Assembly (NCBI GenBank): GCA_022818135.1
Contig: JAFMSR010000039.1
Coordinates: 62,001 to 126,000, forward strand
Origin: Saxidomus purpurata
Lineage: Eukaryota; Mollusca; Bivalvia; Venerida; Veneridae
Length of the DNA stretch: 64,000 nt
Reading direction: 5' to 3'
Part shown: positions 10,690 to 23,031 of the stretch, one piece after another
Layout: each line of letters starts with the position of its first letter
Numbering within the stretch: the first letter of the stretch is position 1
The notes under the pieces: model-generated
Database searches by the model: none
What the model saw: the letters and a program-made list of their open reading frames with translations, nothing else
Told to the model about the DNA's origin: nothing
Program-made: the position numbers and the translations under genes

Positions 10690-12419
10690 AATGTGAAAAT
10701 TGTATCACTTTGAGTTGAGATATATTCCATATTCACTTGAAACAAATAAATTTTCTTTTTATTTTATGCGAAATATTAAAACAATGGCAAAATTATGTAA
10801 GAAGAAGAAGAAGAAGATTTCAGCATTTAGTAGTATTAATATGATGCTTTGGGAGAAACGATTCATGATCTTCTTTTTAAAGCAAATGCTTTCTACACAT
10901 ACATAGCCAGATTTCTAATTTCTGTCATTTTGTTGCTGTTAAGAAGTTGTAAAAATTTAACAAAATTTGGGTGTCACCAATAATAACTTTTAATATGTTG
11001 TTTTCAGAGGTTTCGAAACATACTGCATTCCAAAACAAAATGGTACTCATCCTCCAGGACATGGCAATTATTACATTTACGTTCGTTAAATGGTATACCG
11101 TCGGTCTATGCCTACCTTTTATGTCGGCTATAAAAGTTTATTTAGCAACCCAATAAAAATAAATAAGTATAAATCTAAATAAAAGTTACAGTATTGTTTT
11201 CATTGGCGACTGAACAAGTGACGGAAATTAGCACAAAGTATATGCTTTTGCGTTATAATGAAACGTTGATATGTACATGAAAGACATTAATTACACACGG
11301 ACATAATCATTTTCCATTTTCTAAATTTGGATAATTGCCAGAAGTATGTGACGTACAAATGTTCGATTGGACCAGAATAATCAGTAATTATTACTGTTTC
11401 ACCAAATATACATGTAGATATCCTCAACAGTCCAACCTATACTCCGTTTATCAGGGAGCCCGTTCCCTACCATGGATACTGAGTTATGAAAAACAAAGAC
11501 TTAAGAACGTATTTTTATTTAAACAGAAATATGAAATTCCGTTTCATGTTTACAATGTTACTCTCTATTTTATGTTTTAAACAATGCAGTTTACATAATG
11601 CACATTTCTTATAACGTTTTTTGCATGTGTTATGTAATGACCTTGAAAGACAAGCGTCGGAATAAATTTTGCTTGAATGAAAACGTCAACACGAGGACAT
11701 ACCGTTTACAACAATAATATTGTAATTATTGCGACAAGAAACGATATCTGTAATAAAAGAACAAAGCCATGAAAATGTTACAACTTTTTATTATATACAA
11801 TAATCAAATTCTAAAAAATGCCAGAGAATAGTAAATTCAAGTAACTCATGCAAAAATCCATTAAAAAATGTTTCATAAAACCTTTTTAAAAGTATGCATC
11901 AATTTTAAAGAAACAATTTAATCCTTTTCTCCGCGTTACGCGGCATGGTATTTGTCGCATCTCGCAAAAAAACGCGGAATATAGATGCCGCGTCTCCATT
12001 GTTACGCCGCGCGATTCCGCGTGGATTTATTGCTCCCGCATTGTAAAACCTCCCGCAGAAAAATCGGAATCCGCCTTCGCTGTACTGTTTGTTTACGAGT
12101 TATGCTCCATACAAAAAAAATATACAAAAACATGAAATTTACTATTTCTGTTGCGACAGCATTCACATTTTTTGTCTAACAAAAATAAAACGATGTGGAT
12201 AAACATAGCATCCTTTATAGACATGCCAAGGTTCAATATGCCACTTTTTGAGATATCACAGGATCCATGTTGTATATGGTTTTACAATATACGTCGTTGC
12301 CAAAGCAACCACATGTTTCTGACTATTTGAATTATTTCTGTCGTAATATGTGAGGTACCCAGACGAGTGAAATAAAAAGTAAAGAAACCCAATTCAATCA
12401 TAGGCCCATATAATGTTCT
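10690..12419. other. Non-coding; small GAA repeat and GC-rich patch
   Basis: (GAA)5-6 occurs at 10799-10816. A GC-rich patch at 11930-12060 carries CCGCGCGATTCCGCGT and related CGCGG phrases, similar to 5885-5950. Frames of 60-81 codons (10971, 11335, 11985) show no domains. No exon is supported. Confidence 0.5.
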
Positions 12420-12660
12420 ATTATTGGCTTAGCTTGAGTTATGGTCATCAGTGCACTCCCTATCAATGTCCTCTATCGCTGTGTGAAGTATCAATTCAAT
12501 CCCAGAGTTCAATACTTTTAGATTTATTTTCCTAACAAGGTTTTTACAGAAAGGGAGATTATAAATAATGAAGTTATCTAAAGTTACAGTTCATGGTATT
12601 TCACTCCCTACTCTCGATGTCATCTATCATTATGTGAAGTATTAAAACAATCCCTTCAAT
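12420..12660 (+). repeat. Two-unit ~170-bp direct repeat
   Basis: GCACTCCCTATCAATGTCCT, CTATCGCTGTGTGAAGTATC and CAATCCC (12452-12505) recur in diverged form as TCACTCCCTACTCTCGATGT, CTATCATTATGTGAAGTATT and CAATCCC at 12600-12657. It is a low-copy tandem repeat just upstream of LINE-B. Confidence 0.55.
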
Positions 12661-12681
12661 ATCCCTTTTTCCGGTTCCGGT

Positions 12682-13406
12682 TTGTTGAATGTGGTCGAAC
12701 ATTCTCGACAGAAAAAATTATTTACTTTGCAAAAGTTAACAAAAATGTATTTAGGAAATGCACAAAAGAACTGTGAACTAGCTATGGCACAGAACAGTGA
12801 CGGTAAGAACTCCGGGAACGTACTTCCAATGTCGAACATATTGTCTGTATTGAGTGCCAACGTGATCAATGACCAATATGGCGGAGAGGGAAACGATACA
12901 GTTATTCGGTCTGACGATACGGATTCTAACTGGACTGAAATTGTGAACAGCCTTAAAAATAAGAGGTATAGAATAAGCTCTGGGGGTAAGAGTGGCGAAC
13001 CTTTAAATTTACCAGAATATCAAACCTTTCTTTGGATGATAAATTATCCTTATTGTACAGTGAGATGCAGTCAAATAAGCTAGCAATGATCTCCATTGAA
13101 AACAAGATTGACCAATGTGTAAGCTTACACAATCAAGTCGAGAAAATTGATATATGCATGAGTGAGCATGAAAGGAGATAATTATTGTTGAAACATAAAT
13201 CGCTAGATATTGAGGCTAGAACCAGACGGAATAATTTCGTTTTCAGTAGGTTCACCGAGACAAGGAACGAGAACTGTTTTGGAAGAGTACAGAAGTTTTT
13301 GAAAGATCACTTAAAGTTTACCTCAGATATGAAAATGGAACGGGCACACAGACTCGGTCGATTTGAGGAATCGTTAAAGCCAGGAACAAGCGCGTGGAAT
13401 CCCTAG
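12682..13406 (+). pseudogene. LINE-B ORF1-like nucleic-acid-binding protein
   Basis: Two open pieces (12682-13083 and 13185-13406) and the stretch between them form one decayed ORF1. The first is polar with SDDTDSNWTE. The middle, in a shifted frame, is heptad-like (a coiled coil is likely). The last contains RRNNFVFSRFTETRNENC and MERAHRLGRF, which I know from L1-type ORF1 RRM domains (N-x-V/F-x-G and RAHRLG). Such proteins coat the LINE RNA. Frameshifts near 13040 and stops near 13180 and 13405 break it. Confidence 0.7.
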
Positions 13407-13709
13407 ATGATAAAGTGTCTCTATCTGATCGTGCTAAAATAGAAATGAATGGACGCGTAATAATCAACGCATTTCCAAGGCAAAGATACCGCATCACTCA
13501 TCGTCAATGGTAATGGTCGATATAAACAAAATGGGACCGCCTGCAAAGCCTGAATTTCGTACACCGAAAAGTCGTCAGCTGGGCAGTGTTAATAAACACC
13601 CACATGCTTTTCTAAATACAACCATGGTCGGTGTAGGCGAGCGCCCTCAAGAGTGCGTAGTGATGAACGTTATGTAGAAAATTCCATCCCAAGTATCGTG
13701 CGACCATGG

Positions 13710-13756
13710 TTTTTGGTACGTGGCATTCCCTGTTTGATATTATTTTTGTTTTTTTT
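13710..13756 (+). mobile_element. Element R copy 4, 47-bp stub
   Basis: Only TTTTTGGTACGTGGCATTCC, CTGTTTGATATTATTTTTG and a T run remain, the extreme 3' end of R. It lies between ORF1 and ORF2 of LINE-B. It is the shortest of the ten copies. Confidence 0.85.
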
Positions 13757-13864
13757 AATGCTAATTCTAATCATCCTCCAACTCGTGATTAGAAATCTAA
13801 AAATGTTTCTGCTACTTAGGACAGACGGGAGCAAGCGTTTAATGGTTCTTTTAAAGACTGTTTT

Positions 13865-14434
13865 TTGAAATTAGGGACCTTAAATGTACGTGGCCTACAA
13901 TGGCGTTTTAACTACCTAGACTTTATCGAGTTTGTAAATACGTTTGATGTCTTTTGTGTTATTGAGTCACATACAGATGTTTCTGATATTGTGAGTTTAA
14001 AAGGTTATACAAATTTTCCAAAGCATAGGAAGCAAACATATAAACGTAAATTTGGAGGTATCGGTATTTTTATTCGTAATAAATTTGTCCCATTTATTGA
14101 AGTTCTTCAAAATGATTCTGAATATATACTCTGGGTATCATTTAAAAGAGAGATAATTATGTTATTTAGATTAAATTTATTACTTGGTTGCACCTACTTA
14201 CCACCGGAAAACTCTAGATTCATCAGGTTTGAAAATGAAATAATTCAGATGTGTAGTAACTTTAGATACGCTTACTTAGCTGGAGATTTTAACTCGAGTG
14301 TCGCAAAATTAAAAGACTTTATTCTTTCAGATTCATATTGTAACGTTTATTTCTCAATTGATCATGATTCTCAGTCTCATGTGGATAAGTACATTATTTT
14401 GGAAAATCTAGGTGTTCCTCTAAATAGAAATTAG
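13865..14434 (+). pseudogene. LINE-B endonuclease domain
   Basis: An AP-like endonuclease begins LGTLNVRGL, the usual N-terminal Asn strand of LINE EEP domains. It has a conserved Glu in CVIESHTD and GGIGIFIRN, then YLPPEN and AGDFNSS. It nicks target DNA to prime reverse transcription. The frame is open for 189 codons and then fails at 14434, before the end of the domain where SDH residues would be expected. Confidence 0.8.
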
Positions 14435-15399
14435 TCTACGGTTTAGACTTATTGATATTTGTAGAAATAATGACGTATTCATCCTAAACGGTAGGACTGG
14501 TAAAACACTAACGGTATGTATACATTCAGGAACAGATCTGTCATAGATTATGAAATAGCACCTGCTGAATGTTTCGAAAAAATATTTTAAACATTTGCGA
14601 AACAGATTTGTTATGTTCGGACGGACACGATGTCTTATAAAGGAAAATAAAGGGCAAATATTTTTCGTCTGAACAAGCAAACTTATCTAAAGTTAGCAAT
14701 AAGCGTAAACCGAAATGAAAAAACAATTTATCAAATCAATTTGTATATAAAACATGTATTAATATGTCATGTCTAGATCAAATTAACGCTTAGTTACAGA
14801 CACAGCCTCATTACCATCAAACTGTTGAACAAATTACGTCGGATATTCAACAGTTATTTGCCGATTCGGCCAGTGAAACTTTTCCAGCAATTGTTAATCA
14901 TATTAATAATAAAATTTATCACGCTAATAACCATGGTTCGGTCCCCAGTGCATAAGTCACGGGTAAATTATCATAATGCAAGCAAACTGTATCGAGAAAC
15001 CCCTTGGTTCGGTTACGAAATGCTAGTAAAGCATTTCAGTGTACAATGAATTTCCATATACCAAAATATAAGTTAAGTAGAGCTAACAAACTCAGGACCC
15101 TCCACGATAAAAAACCTAAAAAATATTGGAAGTTCTTAAATGACATCAAACCTAAGCAATCAAATGACGTGACACTGTTTTTCCAGGAGTTTTACCACCA
15201 CTTTTAAGATGTAAATTCAGTGAGTAATCATGATCAATCTGATACCGAGTACATTGTATTTCGATTTTCAAATTACACAGAATCAAACAGAGTTCTTAAA
15301 TAACCAAATTACGGAAAATGGAATTGTAAAATGTATACGTAAATTACAGAACGGTAAAGCCTCGAGTTCTGTAGATGATATAAGAAATGTTTATAACAA
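14435..15399 (+). pseudogene. LINE-B linker, broken in all frames
   Basis: Short homologous pieces survive in different frames. One is KYWKFLNDIKPKQ at about 15120-15160, equivalent to KYWKILRG in LINE-A. Another is KCIRKLQNGKASSSVDDI at 15330-15390, the pre-RT block normally [IL]KGLKNNKAxGxD. The frame changes several times. Confidence 0.7.
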
Positions 15400-16236
15400 T
15401 TGTACCAACGATTTACTGTTAAATACGTCTGTGTCAAACTTTTTAATCTAGTACTTGAGACTGGTTGTGTACCCAGTTTCTTGTTAGAGGGAGTTATCAT
15501 CCCGATATATAAAAATAAAGGTCGCCCTGAAGATACAAATAATTATAGACCAATTACTATTCTAAGTTGTCTGGGCAAACTTTTTACCTCAGTACTTAGC
15601 GCTAGACTCACTACATTTTTTAGACGACACTTTTAAATGAAAACCAAGCTGGCTTTCGTAAAGGATATTCGTGTACAAACCACATCTGCACACTACACTC
15701 GCTGATACAACTATTAAAGTCTAAGAAATCAAAACTTTTCTGTGGTTTCACTGGTTTCTCTCAGGCCTTTGATAAAGTTTGGGGACAGGTCTTTGGTATA
15801 AACTCTTGAGAGATAATATAAACGGGAACGTCTTTAGAATTATACTTAACATGTACCAAAATATCAAATCGTATGTTCGACACAATGGCCATATGTCCGA
15901 ATCATTCGTATCCGAAATTGGTGTTAGGCAAAAAGAAAATCTTTCTCCGTTTCCTAAATGATTTAGAGGCGTATATGCAATCCTCAGATAACATCGGTGT
16001 TGTTTAAACTGTTAGTATTACTGTACGCTAATGACACGATTATTTTGTCTGATAACCAAGACGATTTTCAGTACAGCCTCGATTTATTTCATAATTATTG
16101 TGATATTTGGCATCTTAATGCTATTCTTAACAAATTGAAAGTTATTGTTTTGGTGCACGTTCATTTCAAACTTGGTATACAGGAATTAGAAAATGTTGAT
16201 ATATATCATTACCTAGGTAATTACTGGAGAAGTTAA
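15400..16236 (+). pseudogene. LINE-B reverse transcriptase with mutated catalytic box
   Basis: The RT domain is spread over three frames: VIIPIYKNKGRPEDTNNYRP and ILSCLGKLFTSVL (15400-15636), KNIKSYV...GVRQKENLSP (15779-15961), and LLYANDTIILSDNQDDFQ (15997-16236). The catalytic YADD is YAND, losing an essential Asp. About 350 further bases are probably LINE-derived but unreadable. Confidence 0.8.
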
Positions 16237-16852
16237 ACAAATCCTTAACGACCAATGTAAACAGTCATGTGACGTTCAGCTACAGCAATCAGGCAAAGGT
16301 TCTTTATATAACAATTTTAAAGATAATCTGTTTTGAACAGTATTTCAAAATACTGCCGCAGCAAGATAGTATTCCACTTTTCAAATTTTCGTACAGCAAA
16401 CCATCGATTATCTGTTGAGACCGGAGGTACGATGGAACAACAATTAATGAGCGCAAATGTAGGCTCTGCTCTCTTAGCAAAGTAGGCACTATTTATTGGA
16501 GTGCGACTTTTCGAAACCGAGCGTAATTTGTATCTTGGTGATCTGCGAAATTCATACAGAGTAATATTTACCGTTTAAAGACGCTTTTAATCCCATCGTG
16601 TCTTAGGGAATGTATGCAAGTTAATAAAACACATCTTTAGACACGTTTAGTAAAGCATGCCGATACCTCCAGACAATAAAAAGTTTATGTATATGCATGT
16701 ATTGTTGAACTTATAAATAATAAGATGTATATCATAAAATGTTGATTCCCACAGTATTTTGTAACTGTACTTTTAAGCTTCAACATGCTGATCTTCAATT
16801 ATTTTATTGCAAAGTCATGTGTTAGTCGTTTTACGGTAACTATGCTCTTTTT
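16237..16852. other. LINE-B remnant then unrecognised sequence
   Basis: The first part probably derives from the LINE-B C-terminal region. No 3' simple-repeat tail is visible before the minisatellite element begins at 16853. Confidence 0.4.
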
Positions 16853-17910
16853 ATGCCCCCGAAGGGTGGCATATTAAAATCGCACCGTCTGTCCGTCTGA
16901 CCGTCTGTCCGTCTGACCGTCTGTCCGTCCGTCCGTACGTCCCCACTTACAAATTCGTGTCCGGACTGTAACTTTGTCATGCATTGAAGGATTTTAAAAT
17001 AACTTGGCACACATGTCTAGCACATCAAGACGACGTGTCGCGTGCAAGACCCACATCCCTACCTCAAAGGTAAAGGTCACACTTGGAGTATGAAGGTTAT
17101 GGAATCCTCTATATATGCACACATTCGTGTCCGGACTGTAACTTTGTCATGCATTGAAGGATTTTAAAATAACTAGGCACACATGTCTAGCACATCAAGA
17201 CGACGTGTCGCGTGCAAGACCCACGTCCCTAGCTCAAAGGTGAAGGTCATACTTAGAGTTTGAAGGTAATGGATTCCTCTATATATGCATATATGCACAC
17301 ATTCGTGTCCGGACTGTAACTTTGTCATGCATTGAAGGATTTTAAAATAACTTGGCACAAATGTCTAGCACATCAAGACGACGTGTCGCGTGCAAGATTC
17401 AGGTCCCTAGCTCAAAGGTCAAGGTCACACTTAGAGTTTGAAGGTAATGGATTCCTCTATATATGCATATATGCACACATTCGTGTCCAGACTGTAACTT
17501 TGTCATGCCTTGAAGGATTTTAAAATAATATGGCACACATGTCTAGCACATCAAGACGACGTGTCGCGTGCAAGACCCACATCCCTACCACAAAGGTCAA
17601 GGTCACACTTAGAGTTTATAGGTAATGGAATCCTGTATATATGCATACATTTGTGTCCGGACTATAACTTTATTATGCTTTGAAGGATTTTAAAATAACT
17701 TGGCACAAATGTCTAGCACATCAAGCGGATGTGTCATGTGCAAGACCCAAGTCCCTACCTCAAAGGTCAAGGTCACACTTAGTGTTTAAAGTAATGGAAA
17801 ACTGTATGCATGATTACTCTGTCATGCATGGAAGGATTTTAAAATTACATAGCACATTTATTGAGCACATGGAGAGGACACAGACTGTGAGGCACCTCTT
17901 TCGGGGGCAT
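16853..17910 (+). mobile_element. Minisatellite element bounded by inverted ATGCCCCCGAA ends
   Basis: The left end ATGCCCCCGAA and right end TTCGGGGGCAT are exact 11-base inverted repeats. Inside, a CCGTCTGTCCGTCTGA-type leader (16890-16940) is followed by about five tandem units. It has no coding capacity. It fits the bivalve class of non-autonomous elements that carry a tandem-repeat core. The assignment to a DNA-transposon or Helitron type is open. Confidence 0.75.
16950..17812 (+). repeat. Tandem array, 170-178 bp unit, five copies plus a partial
   Basis: The anchor GTGTCCGGACTGTAACTTTG occurs at 16957, 17127, 17305, 17483 (one change) and 17653 (two changes), giving spacings of 170, 178, 178 and 170. 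Each unit also has AGCACATCAAGACGACGTGT and CTCAAAGGTCAAGGTCACAC. The alternating 8-base difference is a TATATGCA step between units. A decayed sixth unit begins near 17815. Confidence 0.9.
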
Positions 17911-18667
17911 TCGTCACTTGTGAGGGACAGCTCTTGTTTGCTATTTGAATCAGTATTGCGCGTGGCAACGTTAATAGTAAGAGTACAGTAATATCAAATT
18001 TTACATATTTTCTTCTGCATGTTGTTTTGATTTCTTAAATTTTTCGAGATAGTTTTTATTTCACAGCACTGTCTCTTTATCATTCGTGCCAATTTACAAA
18101 TTAATAGACATTTACGACATCAGTGTAAACGCATCACGCGTTTACTACAAAGTAAAATTGTTTATACTACGACAATGTAGTTGTAAGCACGTGACTTAAT
18201 GAATGGACTAAATCACTTGAAAGTACTCCGTTCACTCCACTTCTTCGATAAGGCATGAGAAGCTCGTGCAACTAACGACATAATAATTATACTAATTTAC
18301 TATCGAGTATTAATAACTTTTATTTCTCCTGTGTGAACAATCTGCTTTTATTTGCTTATAACGTAAAATAAATATTAAAACTTCCCCTTTTTCTCCGAAT
18401 TCTTTACCAATGTGCTATAATAACCATACTAGATCGACGTTCTTTCTACTTTATGAAGTCAATGCATAAGTAAGCATTTTAACAGATGTAAGCTTTCTCC
18501 CAAGAAAAAGAAACTAAAACAAACACCATTAACTAGAATTATTTCATGTGTTCAGTTAAAGTAATTGATTGTATCCCCACGTTGTATATTTGTATACCTG
18601 AGTGAAATAAAGAATTGTTGTTTAAAAAAAATATTTATCGAGGTTTGCTTCTGACAAGCATTGTACA
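17911..18667. other. Non-coding, nothing recognised
   Basis: AT-rich sequence with AATAAAG at 18605 next to a TTGTTTAAAAAAA run, which looks like a retroposed or LINE-type 3' end but has no readable body. Confidence 0.45.
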
Positions 18668-18769
18668 TAAAGGGAGGGAATTCAAAATTGTCGCTGCGTA
18701 ATGGTTCCTTGTAGCTGCACTTCCTCTTAATGACCTCATCATTTGAAGTTTTAACTCCCTCCCTTTAAT
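18668..18769. repeat. ~100-bp fold-back MITE
   Basis: TAAAGGGAGGGAATTCAAAA at the left and AGTTTTAACTCCCTCCCTTT with TA at the right form about 20 bases of inverted ends around a 60-base core. A TA target duplication is possible. Confidence 0.7.
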
Positions 18770-18774
18770 ATTAC

Positions 18775-19075
18775 AGGAGTACCAGTGCACTCAAGTACTG
18801 TACAATACTATGGTGCTCTGTAGTACTGTTTAATAAGCCTATTGTATTATTCTTTGTAATAATGTAGTTTTCTATTGTTTTCTATTGTAGCACTCTTTAG
18901 CAATGCAGTGCTTTTAGTACTGTAGTGCTTTTAATACTGTAGTACTGTACAGTGCAGTACTTATCATACTGTAGTGCTGTATACTGTTTGGGTTATCCGC
19001 AATACTTTAGAGAACTGCAGTACTGTATAATACTGTAGTTCTATATTGACTACTGTTTCACTACTACGTGTACTT
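18775..19075 (+). repeat. Cryptic GTACTGTAGT simple repeat
   Basis: More than twelve loose repeats of [GA]TACTGTA[GC] with partial palindromes (AGTACTGTACAGTGCAGTAC) occupy 300 bases. It looks like slippage-grown low-complexity DNA. The self-complementary units could fold, but no RNA gene is implied. Confidence 0.65.
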
Positions 19076-19683
19076 GATATAATTTTTAAACAGCTCAGAT
19101 CTTTCTGCCTTTATTTAATAGTACATACAATACAAACAAATTGATTAAATTCATATAAGTTTTGGGAAATATAAAACTGTTTTGATTGTTAAATTTGACA
19201 TTTTGACATGGAACACACTGTCTGACAAAAATAGTGATTCAAAAACAACAAAGATCCCTGCGGGAATTGTGGTCTGTCTTGATAGTAAAGACACCAGTAT
19301 AAACTGTTTATGTGGCCTGCGGTTAGAAAGATAGATATATAGATAGATTTATTTTAGTATACATCTATTGGATGTATGTGGCCTGCATGTCTGAACCCGA
19401 CCTACCAGATAAAGAATTTCCCGGATATTTGTCCGAGGTGTCCCCAGAACTTTGGCAATAATGTGATACAATGATGTCTGTTACATAATTTATAGCAGCA
19501 ACCAAGCAAATCTAATGCTCAGTATGATTGTAGAGCCTAAATAATTATGTCTTCTGTAAACCCCGTTCTTTTCTAATATGTGACTATGAAACAATTTATA
19601 TTTATATATAAACCATGTCCCTGTGGTATTTTGAACATTGGGCCAATTTATACATAATCCGCCTTTAATCGTGGTTTCAGATT
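19076..19683. other. Non-coding; GATA-type patch
   Basis: (GATA)n-like AGATAGATATATAGATAGA at 19327-19346 may be the tail of a lost LINE. Nothing else is recognisable. Confidence 0.45.
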
Positions 19684-19870
19684 TAGTCAGCGCAGTATTT
19701 AGCGCACTCGCATCTCACCATGCAGCACGGGTTCGATCCTACCTGGGTAGTATGTGAGATAGAAGGTACTCCCCGGATCGGTCAGGTGCGTTTTCTACGG
19801 GTTTTCATACTAGTAAATCCACCATACGCAAACACCTAGGCAGTCAATTCAAAAGCACGAATGAGCTTAT
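19684..19870 (+). mobile_element. tRNA-derived SINE, decayed
   Basis: TTAGTCAGCGCAGTATTTAG, GCGCACTCGCATCTCACCAT and box B GGGTTCGATCC follow the plan of a tRNA-like head with box A, anticodon arm and T arm. The body continues with GTATGTGAGATAGAAGGTAC and TTTTCTACGGG. It is a different SINE family from 8484-8830. Confidence 0.6.
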
Positions 19871-22043
19871 GTTTGTTGTTATTTGCATATTGCAGACTTA
19901 AGATAAAGATTTTTATGAATTTTTTATTAGAAATTGTGACACCAATCCAATCACATGCCACACCAAACGTTGCTTAACTTCCTTACTCTGACATGAATTG
20001 AAACCATATCGTAAAGAACATGTCAGGCCGCCGGAATACTTTATCTATGGCAAGAATTCCAATATAGACACATACATATTTTGATTGTAAATTAGTACAG
20101 ACAGTGTAAGGTATATTGATTTATTCGTTTGATAGAAGAGTATTCTAAATGGGTCCTATCACAGCATCTTGGAGATGTGGTATGAGGGTCTATATACTAC
20201 ATGTAAATACACCCCAAATGTCATATTTGCTAAATATTGTCTTCTAAAACTGTGTATACTGGTCTAATAGCACCTATTCTATCATATTTACGTAATAGAA
20301 CGACAGTATAAAGTAAGTTCCGATTATCTAAAAGGGATTTTGGAAGATAAAGGTAAAATTGTCGATTCCGGTATTCAGTGTACAGCGTCATTGTACTCTA
20401 CTGAATGAATGACTTACATCATTTACATCAAATAGGCAATGTGTACTTAAAATAATTATGTATTTAAACACATCATTGATCTAAACGTAGAAACTTCCGC
20501 ATCGGCAATAACACAGTTGAGAAAAGTTAGGGGAACCGTATACATACATTAAGTGTATGCTTCCGTGCTCCGCCATTCATAAATCATCAAGCTCCGAAGT
20601 GCGGTTAAACGAAAAAATTCTCTTGAATTCTTTCATGTATTTATATATCTAAATCTATCATTACTGAAGCAAGATCGTATAAAAAAAGTTTGTTTAATAA
20701 ATTTATTACTTTCTCAACACTATTTGGACCCAGTCACAACGCACTATTTCTTTTAATTTCTTTACGCGTATGTTCTGCGGGCTTCGAAGGTGCCCTGTTT
20801 TAAGCAATATAAATTCAAATATAATGGAAATTATTCTATATGATAGATGATTATATAGAGTTTAGCATGAATTATTCTAATAGCATGAAAATCTTTTAGA
20901 TATATACATATGTTTTTGAATGGTTTATCCTGACGTTTGAACTATTTAGTGTTAGAATACTTTAGAGGAGTGTAATTAGTATCATACATACGGAAACAGA
21001 GCTCAAAACGGCAGTATTAGTTGCCATATCGGAAACCTAGAAACGGTCTTAATTCACCATTGTTTATCTTTAAACGAGGGGAAAATCATTTGTCATAGGC
21101 AAAATTATGAAATTGTATTGCGTTTAATCTCGAAGAGCCGATACATTATCATATTACTATAATAGATTGAAGTTATATAGCGCTTTTATATTACAGTTAA
21201 CATACGACCATATTATCAAATGCTAAAGTTAGAGACTAACACAACTATTACCTTATAATATATCTTGTAAAATTTTCAAACAGGTCAAAATGTGATGCTT
21301 GCTACTCAAAACACTTCGGCTTGTCAATACAGCTGACTAAACCCGTAAATTTGTGAAATCAGATGCATCGTTGTTTTCAAGCGCTCAGGGAAGCAAGCAG
21401 ATACAAAAATAACTTTAGAATGAAAACATCTAAGTAAAGATGTCATTTTTTTATGTTTACTTCAATAAGTTAATCATATTGTCAGTTAATATCCAAGATG
21501 CTAAATATTCTTTTTCTATTGAAGTCAATGCAATTTGCTGTAAACTAATAATTACCTATTTCAAATGAATAGGGAAGCGATAAGATATCAATTTATTTTG
21601 ATAAAAAGATATAGAAATAAAGTGTAAAGAATGCAGAGTACTTCAATAACCTAATAAATACTGTCATATTATGATTTTGATACATTTTGATGAGTTAAAG
21701 TGTTTCTCTTATATGTTTTCATGGACACAAAGTGATTGATAACGCTTTATCGCTAAACCCATTTAACTGTTTTCAAAGGAGACAGTTTTGCTGATAAGCC
21801 AATAAATCTGAAGACATTTCTGGAGATAATGACAGTCTGGTAATCTCCGAACGAATAGTGAAACATAGTTATTTCGGCAACGTCCAAAGTTCAGTAACAT
21901 AAGTTACATAGTTAATATTTTTGATAACAATCATTCCTGTAATGCAAGGAGATAACACAGCGGAAGGTAACACGTCGGAGTATTTCTCGGGATTGTTTTC
22001 TTTTGCGTCAGTTCAGCAACTTGAAATTATCCTTCATTTTCAG
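19871..22043. other. Non-coding, nothing firm
   Basis: Two kilobases of AT-rich sequence. No exon with paired splice sites, no RNA gene and no repeat boundary could be supported on either strand. Confidence 0.45.
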
Positions 22044-22164
22044 GAAATGGTATCTAGCCTTCGCCATATTGTCTCACGGAACGATTGTCATATGCCTAAC
22101 TCTTTTAATAATCGGACAATTGACCTATAATTCTACATTAATTCAAATGTGCAGTGCTTTATAA
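22044..22164 (+). CDS. Candidate last exon with a transmembrane segment
   Basis: A strong acceptor (CCTTCATTTTCAG) is followed in one frame by Lys-Trp-Tyr-Leu-Ala-Phe-Ala and about 20 mostly hydrophobic residues (a plausible membrane helix with SHGTIVIC in it). It then reads QLTYNST (possible N-glycosylation site) and a stop at 22162-22164. AATAAA follows at 22504. No upstream exon was located and I recognise no family. Confidence 0.3.
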
Positions 22165-22317
22165 ACAGAGTATGATGCACAATATATGTTTAATTTGAAA
22201 TTGCACTTATTTTTCGTTTCTCATAAAAAATATAAACATATAAATATCCCTTATTTAACTCTGCATATCTCTCTGAATATAGCTGTATCTACACGCACAA
22301 CTTTCAAGATATGGAAA

Positions 22318-23031
22318 ACCGAAGACTTTAGACCACAGATGCTTGGGGTATGGACTCGCCACCCAATCTATACTTGTCCCATGTTGTACGGAACGTATAT
22401 AAATACAAGATTTGAAACAACTGAAAACTTCAATCGCATTTTTAAGGCATTCGTGTAAATATGGAATAACTAACCGGTTTTTCCGATGCAAAACAATATT
22501 CTGAATAAAATCCTACTCCAAATTGCATCGAATACTGTTGAATTAAGAGAATTTCGAGGAAAAACACTTCTGTCACTTGCGCACAAATCAGATTTAGTAT
22601 ATACATGAAGTTATAAAAATAGGTTTCCCGCTTCGCAGTACATGTATATGAAATAGCATGCGCGGGGTACCATTACGTTTACAGCGGGGATTTCGTCTTG
22701 TGGGAATGCTATATATAGCGGTAAATTTTAAAGCAGATTTATAAATAAAACGACTGGTTACATTTTCATTGCTTAAAGTTTTCGAATAGTTACTATGTTA
22801 AGAAACAGTAGAGGTGAGATGTGATAGAGGAAATCGTTTTGTTTCAAATCTTGTATTTATAAACATTGTCACCATACACATGTGATCAGTAGGTAAGTAG
22901 AATAAGGACTTGCATTTGTAATTGGTTAGCTAACACGCAGTTGTAGGATGTATATAAGGTACTGCAGTGAGCAGGGGCGAGGGTCAGGCCTAAGGGTCCA
23001 GACCCCAAGCATCTGTGCTTTAGACGGTGTA
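22318..23031. repeat. Long imperfect inverted repeat
   Basis: TAGACCACAGATGCTTGGGG and TATAAATACAAGATTTGAAAC on the left (22331-22420) return inverted on the right as GTTTCAAATCTTGTATTTATA (22841-22861) and CCCCAAGCATCTGTGCTTTA (23003-23022). The arms are about 100-190 bases and the loop about 420. It is probably a decayed fold-back or two opposite MITE copies. Confidence 0.55.

Larger units (their letters stand above)
12640..16600 (+). mobile_element. LINE-B, decayed non-LTR retrotransposon with ORF1 and ORF2
   Basis: LINE-B is related to LINE-A but more complete at its 5' side. An ORF1-like region (12682-13410) is followed by a non-coding link with an R insertion (13710-13756). ORF2 endonuclease starts at 13865 and a badly broken RT runs to about 16240. 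The right end fades out near 16600 without a clear 3' tail. Many stops and frameshifts and a mutated catalytic box show it is long dead. Confidence 0.85.

Noticed and set aside
16950..17812. CRISPR-like array of regular repeats
   Set aside because: Units of 170-178 bp repeat in full with no unique spacers, inside a eukaryotic mobile element. It is a minisatellite.
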